From positions 930,001 through 994,000 of the forward strand of contig NZ_FTPL01000001.1 in NCBI RefSeq assembly GCF_900156305.1: a stretch of DNA of 64,000 bases, written 5' to 3'. Source of the DNA: Edaphobacillus lindanitolerans. Lineage in GTDB: Bacteria > Bacillota > Bacilli > Bacillales_A > Planococcaceae. The notes under the pieces were generated by a model. That model searched no databases. It was not told the origin of the DNA and saw nothing but the letters and a program-made list of their open reading frames with translations. Positions 1 through 8,200 of the stretch are shown in pieces. Numbering within the stretch: the first letter of the stretch is position 1; every line of letters begins with the position of its first letter. The position numbers and the translations under genes are program-made.

Positions 1-149
1 TAGAATGCCCCTTTGGAGCTGTTGCTCTTCTGCACGATTTCATCGACACTGACCTGGTCGAATCCCTTTTCCTTGAAAAGCTCCAATGCCGTCTCAAACA
101 GGCGCTGTTTGGTCTGTTCCGCTTGGCTTTGCCGGTTCCCGTTGACCAT
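1..149 (-). CDS. TetR-family transcriptional regulator, N-terminal part (cut by window edge)
   Basis: The minus-strand frame from ATG at 149 encodes a classic TetR DNA-binding start: a helix with TKQRLFETALELFKEKG, then FDQVSVDEIVQKSNSSKGAF, which is the helix-turn-helix of this family. A GTGGAG ribosome site precedes the ATG. The ligand-binding C-terminus lies outside the window, so the effector cannot be inferred. The gene is divergent from the acyl-CoA ligase at 301. The shared 150-bp gap holds a sigma-A promoter followed by a double palindrome, the usual arrangement for a TetR repressor controlling the divergent gene and perhaps itself. Family assignment is firm; the role is inferred from position. 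Confidence 0.88.
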   Translation of the reverse strand, partial: MVNGNRQSQAEQTKQRLFETALELFKEKGFDQVSVDEIVQKSNSSKGAF

Positions 150-194
150 TTCTCCACTCTCCGTTCTTTCTTATGCGGATTATTCAAAATATTA

Positions 195-223
195 TTGACA
201 TCGTTTTTGAATTCTGATTATAT
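195..223 (+). promoter_or_regulatory. sigma-A promoter of the acyl-CoA ligase/transporter operon
   Basis: TTGACA (195-200), a 17-bp spacer and TTATAT (218-223) form a near-consensus sigma-A promoter pointing to the ligase gene at 301. The likely transcription start falls at about 230, inside the double palindrome, so a repressor bound there would block initiation. Confidence 0.7.
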
Positions 224-225
224 AT

Positions 226-250
226 AGACTATAGTCTAAGACTGCGGTCT
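226..250. promoter_or_regulatory. Tandem palindromic operator, probably for the TetR regulator
   Basis: Two 12-bp palindromes lie side by side: AGACTATAGTCT (226-237, perfect) and AGACTGCGGTCT (239-250, one mismatched pair). They are spaced 13 bp start to start and sit directly downstream of the -10 box. Tandem palindromes in a divergent TetR intergenic gap are typical repressor sites. Assignment to this TetR protein is inference. Confidence 0.62.
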
Positions 251-300
251 ATGGAAGATTTTCGCATGATTGAAAGCGCTTTATTTTAGGAGGTCAGTAG

Positions 301-1857
301 ATGGACATCATCGGAAACCGAACGTTGCCTCAGGTGTTGCGTGAACAGGCCGGGCGTTATCCGGAGAAGGCATTCATTGTTTTTGAAGACGCAACAGGCA
401 TTCGGATCACCAAAACCTATGCTGAATTTTTTTCTGACGTGATCAGCTTCAGCCGCTCGCTTTTCAATCTCGGCATTCGAAAAGGCGACCATTTCACAGT
501 TCATCTGCCGAACAATCCGGAATTCCTGGCCATCTGGTTCGCGGCCGCAGAGCTGGGGGCGGTCATGGTGCCGACCAATATCCTGTCCACGGCAGACGAG
601 ATGAAATACCTGATTACACACTCAGACTCCGTCCTTCTGATCACAGAAGAGGAACACTTGGCGAAATTCGACACGATCAAAAATGAAATACCGGCTGTGC
701 GGCATACGATCGTTACCCGCTCAAAAGGCCCCGACCACACACTCAGCTTTGAACAGCTCGTCCTTGAAGGACGGGATTTGCATATGCCTCTTCCGGAAGT
801 CCATCCGGAAGACGTGGTCGGCATGCTTTACACATCCGGGACGACTTCCAGGCCAAAAGGCGTCCAGGTCACAAACGCAAACTATATTTTCACCGGGGAG
901 CTGATGTCCAAGACTATCGGTCTGACGCCGGAGGACCGGACGTTCACCGTTCTTCCGATGTTCCACGGCAACGCTCAGTACTATACGTGCATGCCTGCGC
1001 TCATTGCCGGCGGAAGCATCGCCCTGACGGAACGGTTCAGCGCCTCCCGTTACTTCAAGCAGGCCAAGGCACTCGGCGGGACGGTCGGCTCCCTATTCGC
1101 CGCCCCGATCCGCATGATTTTGTCAAAGGACTATGATCCTGCAGACAGGGACAATCCGCTTCGCCTCATCCTGTTTGCCCAGTCAGTCGGCCGGCAGGAA
1201 CTCGATGAGTTCGAATCCCGGTATGACACCCGCCTTTATCAGCTTTATGGAATGACCGAGACCGTGGGCATCCCTCTCATGAACCAGCCTTATTCCATGC
1301 CCAATAATTTGAGCATCGGCCGGCCCACACTCGGCTATGAAGTGAAGCTGATTGATGAAGCAGGCAAGGAAGTTCAGGAAGGGAGCGCCGGACAGATTGC
1401 GGTAAAGGGCACCCCGGGGCGGACAATCATGAAAGGGTATTTCAAAAATCCGGAGGCGACCGAAGCGGCCGTCCGGGATGGTTGGTTGATGACCGGCGAC
1501 AACGCCAGGCTCGGGGATGACGGCAACTTCTATTTTGTGGACCGGCTGAAAGACATGATCAAACGATCCGGGGAAAACGTGGCTGCGGGAGAGGTCGAGA
1601 GTGTGCTCACCGATCATGCGGCTGTGTACGAAGCAGCCGTTGTCGGTGTACCGGACCCGATCAAAGACGAGTCCATCAAGGCATTCGTCATCCTGCACGC
1701 CGGAGCTGAAGCCACTTCCGGGGAATTGATCGCGTTTTGCCGGGAGCGGCTCGCCAACTTCAAAGTGCCGGACACAATCGATATCGTGGAGGACTTCCCC
1801 CGAACTGCGGTCGGCAAAATTCAAAAACACCTGATCCGACAATCCGTGCTGCAATGA
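301..1857 (+). CDS. CaiC-like acyl-CoA synthetase (AMP-forming)
   Basis: A 518-residue ANL-superfamily adenylate-forming enzyme. It activates a carboxylic acid with ATP and joins it to CoA in the cytoplasm. Visible motifs are the P-loop TSGTTSRPKG (about 178-187), YGMTE in the middle, the hinge region with FVDRLKDMIKRSGENV, and the C-terminal catalytic lysine in TAVGKIQK (K506). Length, the opening MDIIG and the TSGTTSRPKG variant resemble crotonobetaine/carnitine-CoA ligase CaiC (about 517 residues), but the true substrate is unknown. GGAGG lies just upstream of the ATG. It is followed after 46 bp by an MHS-family symporter, so the pair probably imports and activates the same acid under TetR control. 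No other carnitine genes are present. Confidence 0.85.
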   Translation: MDIIGNRTLPQVLREQAGRYPEKAFIVFEDATGIRITKTYAEFFSDVISFSRSLFNLGIRKGDHFTVHLPNNPEFLAIWFAAAELGAVMVPTNILSTADEMKYLITHSDSVLLITEEEHLAKFDTIKNEIPAVRHTIVTRSKGPDHTLSFEQLVLEGRDLHMPLPEVHPEDVVGMLYTSGTTSRPKGVQVTNANYIFTGELMSKTIGLTPEDRTFTVLPMFHGNAQYYTCMPALIAGGSIALTERFSASRYFKQAKALGGTVGSLFAAPIRMILSKDYDPADRDNPLRLILFAQSVGRQELDEFESRYDTRLYQLYGMTETVGIPLMNQPYSMPNNLSIGRPTLGYEVKLIDEAGKEVQEGSAGQIAVKGTPGRTIMKGYFKNPEATEAAVRDGWLMTGDNARLGDDGNFYFVDRLKDMIKRSGENVAAGEVESVLTDHAAVYEAAVVGVPDPIKDESIKAFVILHAGAEATSGELIAFCRERLANFKVPDTIDIVEDFPRTAVGKIQKHLIRQSVLQ

Positions 1858-1903
1858 ACAATCCGGCGCCACCCTATCCCATACAAAGGAAGAAGGAGAG
1901 CTT

Positions 1904-3244
1904 ATGAAAAAAGGCAAAGTGCTGCTGGCCAGTCTCTCGGGCTCTGTCATTGAATGGTACGACTTCTATCTCTATGGAACTGCGACTGCTCTTGTATTTT
2001 CTACGCTGTTCTTCCCGTCGCATGACCCGGCGATCTCCATCCTGATCGCCTTCGCCACATTCGGTGCCGGTTATGCGGCCCGCCCGATCGGAAGCATCAT
2101 CTTTGGCCACATCGGGGACCGGGTCGGACGGAAAGCCTCTCTCATGATGACGCTCATCGGGATGGGCGGAAGCTCCTTCCTGATCGGGCTCCTTCCGACG
2201 TACGCACAAGTCGGGGTGCTGGCCCCTGCCCTGCTCGTCATCCTGCGGCTCATCCAGGGGGTGTCGCTCGGCGGAGAATGGGGCGGCGCCGTCCTGCTGG
2301 CAACGGAATCCGCAGGGAAAGGCCTCCGCGGTCTCTTTGGCTCCATCCCGCAGCTGGGCGTGCCGATCGGTCTCGTGCTCGGAACCTTCAGCTTCACCGT
2401 CATCAGCGCATTTACAACGGAAGCCCAGTTCATGGCATGGGGCTGGCGCATCCCGTTCCTGTTCAGCGCCGTCCTGATCGTACTGGCCATCTGGATCCGC
2501 AGCACGATTGAAGAAACACCGGAGTTCCAGAAGAAAAAAGAATCCGGGGATATCGCCAAAATTCCGGTCGCCGACCTGTTCCGCAACAACAAGAAAGACC
2601 TGTTCCGCATCATCGGCCTCAAGCTGGGCGATGGATTCTTCAACGTCTTTCTAATGTCGTTCATCCTGGTCTATGCCACCACGTATGTCGGCTACACGCG
2701 CGACCAAGCACTCCTGGCACTGACGCTCAGCTGTGCCACGATGATCATCACCATTCCGATCGTCGGTTACCTGTCCGACTTCATCGGGCGGAAAAACATC
2801 TACATCGCCGGACTGGTCGCCATGGTGGCGCTGGCCATCCCTTACTTCCTGATGATCCCTGTAGGGAACGGGTGGTTCCTGACGATGCAGATCATCCTGC
2901 TCGGCGTGATCTGGGCGTCCATCTTCTCCACGCAGGGAACCTTCTTCTCAGAACTGTTCCCGGCCAACGTCCGCTACACCGGACTGTCTCTAGGCTATCA
3001 GGTCGCTGCGGCCATCGTCGGCTTCGGACCGATGCTCTGGACGACGATGGCGGATCACTACGGCGCCGCCCCGTATGTATTCGGCGGTTTCATGATCGGC
3101 GGACTCCTGCTGTCCCTCTGCCTCTCGATCTTCTCGCCGGATACAAGGAAAGTCACGCGGTATGAGGAACCTGTTGAATCGGAAGAAACCGACAGCCTCG
3201 CTGCCCCGGCGGCACCTTCACCGGAGAAGCAGCTGAATTACTGA
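1904..3244 (+). CDS. MFS transporter, metabolite:H+ symporter (MHS) family
   Basis: A 446-residue membrane protein with about twelve transmembrane segments. The N-terminus has GSVIEWYDFYLYG and, near residue 60, ARPIGSIIFGHIGDRVGRK, the family signature between helices 2 and 3. These are typical of MHS members such as ProP, KgtP and ShiA, which import organic acids or betaines with protons. The second loop motif GYLSDFIGRK is also present. GAAGGAG precedes the ATG. It lies downstream of the CoA ligase and ends at a strong terminator, forming a two-gene operon. The substrate is probably the acid or betaine that the ligase activates; this is inferred from context. Confidence 0.86.
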   Translation: MKKGKVLLASLSGSVIEWYDFYLYGTATALVFSTLFFPSHDPAISILIAFATFGAGYAARPIGSIIFGHIGDRVGRKASLMMTLIGMGGSSFLIGLLPTYAQVGVLAPALLVILRLIQGVSLGGEWGGAVLLATESAGKGLRGLFGSIPQLGVPIGLVLGTFSFTVISAFTTEAQFMAWGWRIPFLFSAVLIVLAIWIRSTIEETPEFQKKKESGDIAKIPVADLFRNNKKDLFRIIGLKLGDGFFNVFLMSFILVYATTYVGYTRDQALLALTLSCATMIITIPIVGYLSDFIGRKNIYIAGLVAMVALAIPYFLMIPVGNGWFLTMQIILLGVIWASIFSTQGTFFSELFPANVRYTGLSLGYQVAAAIVGFGPMLWTTMADHYGAAPYVFGGFMIGGLLLSLCLSIFSPDTRKVTRYEEPVESEETDSLAAPAAPSPEKQLNY

Positions 3245-3253
3245 CAATCTGAG

Positions 3254-3297
3254 ACACCCCCCGCCTTCACGAATGTGAGAGCGGGGGGTGTTCGTTT
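3254..3297 (+). terminator. Rho-independent terminator of the ligase/transporter operon
   Basis: ACACCCCCCGC (3254-3264) pairs perfectly with GCGGGGGGTGT (3281-3291), extended inside by TCAC/GTGA, and is followed by TCGTTT. It ends the operon ten bases after the stop codon and separates it from the convergent amidase gene. Confidence 0.85.
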
Positions 3298-3382
3298 AAT
3301 GTGTTCTTTCTATTCATGATCATCATTTGTTACAAACAAGCCTCACCCTGCCCTTCGGCTCGTCCCATTATTGAGGAAAGGG

Positions 3383-4804
3383 TCAGGAAACCGAACTGGT
3401 GAGGCCCGCTCTCTTGCCCTGCAGCGGGTTGGTCTGTTCGAAGGCGAAGCCGGTGTTCAAGATCACACTTTCGCTGAAGGCAGGTCCGATGATCTGCAGC
3501 CCCACCGGCATGCCATTGTTCAGCCCGCACGGGACGGTCATGGCCGGAAGCCCCGCGAGGTTGCACGGTCCCATGAAACGGATGAAGTTGTCGATCAGGT
3601 CGACCTGTTTTCCGTTCAGGTCTGCGAAATCGCTGCCGATGTCAGGCGGCATCACAGGGAGCGTCGGGGCCAGAAGGACATCCACTTTTTCGAAGGCACT
3701 CCGGAAGTCCTGCTTCAGCTGGCGGCGCAGCTGCTGTGCCTGCAGATATTCGACGGACGAGAAAAGCTCTCCCATTTCAAAGAGTAGGCGGATGTCATCG
3801 CCAAAGTCATCCGGACGCTTGATCAGGTTGCGGTGGTGGATGGTCGACGCTTCGGAGAGTGACGTCACAAGTTCTGCGTACTCTGCATACTGCAGCGCCG
3901 GTATGTTGACCGTCACAACTTCTGCGCCCATCTCCTCCAGAGTCTTGATCGCTTTCCTCACCTGATCCTCAACCACGGAATCCACATTCTTGAAGTAGTA
4001 TTCCTCATAGATGCCGATTCGGAGGCCCTTCACTTCTCCGGTAAGTTTTGACGTGTAAGGTTCGGTCGGTACATTGACCGATGTCGGGTCATTGGAGTCG
4101 TAGCCGGCGATGACTTCGAGGAGCCCGGCCGCATCCTTCACCGTTTTGGTCATCGGTCCGACGTGATCCAATGACCAGGCGAGCGGGAAGACGCCGTACT
4201 TGCTGACCCGGCCGAAAGTCGGCTTCAGGCCTACGATTCCGCACGAAGAGGACGGAATCCGGATCGAGCCGGCCGTATCCGTTCCGAGCGTGGCCGTCGT
4301 CATATCGGCTGCCACCCCGGCACCCGAACCGCCGCTGGATCCTCCGGGAATTTTATCGAGATTCCATGGATTCCGGACAGCCCCGAAGTGAGGGCTGTTA
4401 TTCGTGATGCCCCATGCATATTCGTGCATGTTCAGCTTGCCTGTGAAGACAATCCCTGCGTCTCTCATTTTTGTGATGACCGTCGCGTCGTAATCGGAGA
4501 CGAACTCTCCATGTATTTTCGATGACATGGTCGTCACTTCGTCTTTTAAATAAATATTGTCCTTCACAGCCATCGGGATGCCGTGGTACATCCCTTTATA
4601 TTGGCCGGAAGCGATCTCCCGGTCGGCTTGCTCCGCCTCTTTTTCCGCCTCATCCCGGCGGAAGCTCACATAGGCGTTCACTTTTTCGTTTAAGGATTCT
4701 GCGTGATCGATCACTGCTTTTGTCAGTTCCAGGGAGGAGACTTCTCTGTTCTTGATGAGAGGAGCCAACTCCTCGACCGGCTTTTTGATGAGTTCTTCAT
4801 TCAA
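3383..4804 (-). CDS. Amidase-signature family hydrolase (GatA/AtzE-like)
   Basis: About 473 residues of the amidase-signature family, which hydrolyse amides through a Ser-cisSer-Lys triad. The catalytic lysine lies in GIPMAVKDN and the serines in PGGSSGGSGAGVAA, followed by TDTAGSIRIPSS. It overlaps a 60-residue GatC-like gene, so it is more like AtzE or a two-subunit amidase than a tRNA amidotransferase; no gatB is nearby. The frame opens at GTG 4813, but that codon merges with the GGGGGTG ribosome site. TTG 4804, six bases downstream of it, is the better start. The substrate is unknown. It is probably a nitrogen-releasing amide hydrolase, like much of this region. Confidence 0.84.
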   Translation of the reverse strand: MNEELIKKPVEELAPLIKNREVSSLELTKAVIDHAESLNEKVNAYVSFRRDEAEKEAEQADREIASGQYKGMYHGIPMAVKDNIYLKDEVTTMSSKIHGEFVSDYDATVITKMRDAGIVFTGKLNMHEYAWGITNNSPHFGAVRNPWNLDKIPGGSSGGSGAGVAADMTTATLGTDTAGSIRIPSSSCGIVGLKPTFGRVSKYGVFPLAWSLDHVGPMTKTVKDAAGLLEVIAGYDSNDPTSVNVPTEPYTSKLTGEVKGLRIGIYEEYYFKNVDSVVEDQVRKAIKTLEEMGAEVVTVNIPALQYAEYAELVTSLSEASTIHHRNLIKRPDDFGDDIRLLFEMGELFSSVEYLQAQQLRRQLKQDFRSAFEKVDVLLAPTLPVMPPDIGSDFADLNGKQVDLIDNFIRFMGPCNLAGLPAMTVPCGLNNGMPVGLQIIGPAFSESVILNTGFAFEQTNPLQGKRAGLTSSVS

Positions 4805-4979
4805 TGTGGTCACCCCCAGGAATGTTCACAAGACTGATGTCTGCATCATCCAGATTGGCACTGTCGATCCGCGCCTTTAAATCCTGAATGGCATCCCAAC
4901 GGGCCTGGAGCAATGGCAAATGCTCGCTGTTCACGGTAAGTCCTTTTCCCTCTAACTTCTCTCGAATTGAAACCGTCAA
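4797..4979 (-). CDS. Small GatC/AtzG-like protein, candidate amidase subunit
   Basis: A 60-residue protein starting at TTG 4979 behind a strong AAAGGAGAGG site. Its end overlaps the start of the amidase gene, so the two are translationally coupled. It is largely helical by eye, with an LLQARWDAIQDLKARI segment, and ends in an acidic stretch. Small proteins of this kind before AtzE-type amidases (AtzG/DUF4089, GatC-like) wrap around and stabilise the amidase subunit. The family match is by size, position and general pattern rather than a clear motif, so the assignment is moderate. Most gene callers could miss it because of its size and TTG start. Confidence 0.62.
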   Translation of the reverse strand: MTVSIREKLEGKGLTVNSEHLPLLQARWDAIQDLKARIDSANLDDADISLVNIPGGDHIE

Positions 4980-5243
4980 CCTGAATCCTCTCCTTTTTGG
5001 TCAAGAATGGATGGTAACGTTTGTCTAAAGCGAGAAAGCCGCAATCCTCCTTTCGCTGGAAGTACGAAAAGTTGCAAGTGCCGGAGATGAACATATTCAT
5101 AAGTCAGAATATTATCGACACTCATTCAACCGTATCCTATTGTCCATTTGCAGTCAAGGAGGGTGAGAGCGGACTCTATGATTCCAAAAACTGTACGGAA
5201 GGAAGGATCGGGAAACCCAAAGGATTGTGTCTCCATCAGATAC
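4980..5243. other. Intergenic region upstream of the amidase pair
   Basis: About 260 bp between the small amidase partner and the terminator of the 1507-residue gene. It should carry the promoter of the amidase pair. On the minus strand TTGACT (5152-5157) is a possible -35, but no convincing -10 lies at the right distance. No gene or clear RNA structure was seen. Confidence 0.4.
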
Positions 5244-5278
5244 AAAAAAGCTCCCCGCCGACTTTCTGCAGGGAGCTT
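5244..5278 (-). terminator. Terminator of the phosphodiester glycosidase gene
   Basis: On the minus strand AAGCTCCC (5278-5271) pairs with GGGAGCTT (5255-5248), with two further inner G-C pairs, followed by a run of T from 5249 to 5244. It lies eight bases past the stop codon at 5286. Confidence 0.85.
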
Positions 5279-5285
5279 CAACCCG

Positions 5286-8200
5286 TCATTTACTTATCGT
5301 AAAATCATCTACAATCCTTCCGTCCCTCGTCTTGGAGAGCAGCCGGATGCTGTTATCTTCAACAGCGACATTGGTATAGATCTGTGTTTTTTCATCAAAG
5401 AACTTCTCCATATAATCTTGCGGAGTGGTCGGATAGAATTTACTTCCGGTCGACCCGGCGATCAGATAGGTCGTTCCGTCATCTTCTTTCTTTCCATTTT
5501 TCAAAGGCATCGTCCGGACATAAGCGTGATCGTGGCCGGAGATCGCCAAATCAATGTCCGCGTCATCCATCGCTTTTGTAAAGATTTCACGGACGTTTTC
5601 GCTTCCCCCTTGTGGATTCGAGTAATAAGGGGCACGATGGAACACAGCGATTTTCCATTGTTTTTTCGATTTGGCCATATTCTCTTTCAGCCAATCAGCT
5701 TGCAGCTCGAGCCCTTCAATGGTCGTTTCTGTATTGAGCACTGCGAAATGGGCATTCCCATAATCAAAGGAGTAGACGGTGCCCTTGAACTCTTCGGGAC
5801 CGTTCTCCGGCGTCTTGAACAACTGCCTGTATGTCTCGACGCCGTTTCCGATATTCTCATGATTGCCGACCGTCGGGACGATCGGCGTTGATGCGGCCAA
5901 GGATGGATCCTTCATTGATTCAAAGAATGCGCTCCAGTGTGAGTAGAGATTGCCGTCATCGATCATGTCGCCAACATGCATCATAAAGGCAGCATCCGGA
6001 TATTCGGCCTTCGCCTTTTTGAACAGGTCCGTAAAGAGGCCAAAACCTTGTTCCGTCTGATTTGGAGGCGCTTGTGTATCCCCCATCAAGATGAAGTTGA
6101 ACGCTTCAGCCTTTTTGGGCGCAGTCGTAAATCTGCCCGCTTCGCTCCAGCCTTCTGCTGTACCGTCACCGGCACGGTAAATGTATTCTTCCTGCGGATT
6201 CAGTCCTTTGAGCTTGGCAGAGTGGACTTGAATCTCGCCTGCATCAAAAGCATGCGGAACGCTTTTACCTTTTGTGCGTTTAACTTTTTTACCTGAAAAT
6301 CCGCTTTGTCCAAACTGCTTGGCAGGCACAAACTCCACGACCGTATCCGTTGTTGCCGGCGAAGTGGTCCATGTGATGTTCCTGGCATTGGCTTGATCAG
6401 CGAATGTGAGATTCAGCTGTTCCGGCTTTCCTGTTCCCAGGTGGCTTAACACCTCAACATTCGTCTGCAGACTGTATCGCTTGTCTTTCACAGCCTGGAC
6501 AATCAGCTTGCCGGGATTGAGGGAAAGCTTGTCAGTTTTGAACTCTCCTTTGCTGTCCGTTCTTCCGAGTTGCCAAGGCTCGATTACCGCTTGATCCGCC
6601 CGGATCCAACCGTTTCTTCCCGAGGTTCCGACTTCAAGCCAACCATCGGCCTGCTTCAGGATTACGGCATACTCCTTTTTTTCAAGCTCCGTGATGACCG
6701 GGCTGGCTTGATCCGGCCTCTCATACAGAGGAGCAATTTTTGATTTGATCCTGGCCAGTTCTCTGTCCGGGGACACCACATGCACTTCCGCATCCTTCAC
6801 CGGACGGCCGGATTCATCCATCACCTTGATCTTCGAGCTGAACCCGGTGGAAGCCCGGTCGATACCGATTGCCAAGTGTGCAGCGATGTTCGCCCGGATG
6901 TCCGGCATAAAGACCTTACGTGATGTGGATTCCCCAACCACTTGAACTTCTCCATCGACAAACCGGATCGTCGCTTCGTCTTTTCCGGCGAGCGGAATGA
7001 CGAACGGAATCTCCGCCAATTCATTGATGTCTTGTATTCCCGAAATGCCGCTCAGTCCTTTGAGTTCCAGATGGATCCTTCCGTGTTCATCGATTTCATT
7101 TCTCACAACATGTTTTGCGGAAATGGCCGGGTTCAACGCAAGTTCTGATGCTGTGTCCAGCTGCCCAGGGTCGAACTCGAACGACAGGCTGATCCGGTCC
7201 ATCGTTTCCAGGCTGCTTCCCTGAATTCCGATTGTATAGGGGCTGCCGACATAAGCCTTTTCTTCAAATACCGGTTTCACGCCCTCATTTCCGCTATTCA
7301 CTTCAAAGACCCATGTCTTTTCTGATTCATTGCCAAAGCGATCCTGGACAGCAACTTTGACTTGATGGTATCCGTCCAGAAATGCCTCTTCCGGAACATA
7401 GGAAACTTCCCCTGTCTCTTCATTGAATGAATGCTGGACCCGGATGCCGTCCAAATCCATGTAGATTCTTTCGGGATTGATGCCGGTCCCGCCTTCATCG
7501 TCTTTTGCGGTGACGGAAATCTTGAATTCATTTGTCGCCAAGACCTCATCCTGAGCCGGCATCTCCTGAGATAGTTCGGGATTGATCAGGTCATCGTCCG
7601 TCTCCCCGTAGACTGCACGGATGTTGTCCACATAAATGGCCCCTGCATTTTTGTTTTCATTTTTCGTCTCCATCAAACGAACAGCCAAATCGAGCTTAAG
7701 CGGAGTTTCTTTGCCGGGCGGCACATCCGCCTCAACGTACTTCCATCCTTTCCAGTCCATGTCCGTCGCATAGTCCAAAGCGAAGGCATTGTTATTGCCG
7801 TCGCGCATCTGGGAACGGAGCCAGTGACCGGCCCCGTCACCGTATACCCACATGCCGATCTTTTCCGGGTAACCCTCGATTTCAACCGGCTCCTTCGTAT
7901 GTGCATAAGCACCGGATGTCCCGATCGTCCCGATGAAATCATAGTTCAATTTCAATGCATGATTTCCGAAGCGGGCGGGTTCCGGATAGGTCGTTTGGTC
8001 AATGGACACAGAGTTATAACGTGCCCCGCTGGCTGTCCACTTGTCCAGACCATCTTCAAACGTCTCCAGAATCACCGGCATTTTTCCGACTTGCACGGCC
8101 ATCGTATCGGAAACATCCCCGTGAGAGACGGTGATCGTACCGCTTCCGGTTGTGTCCGCTGCGGTGAAGACTCCCTTGTCATCGACCGAACCGATCTCTC

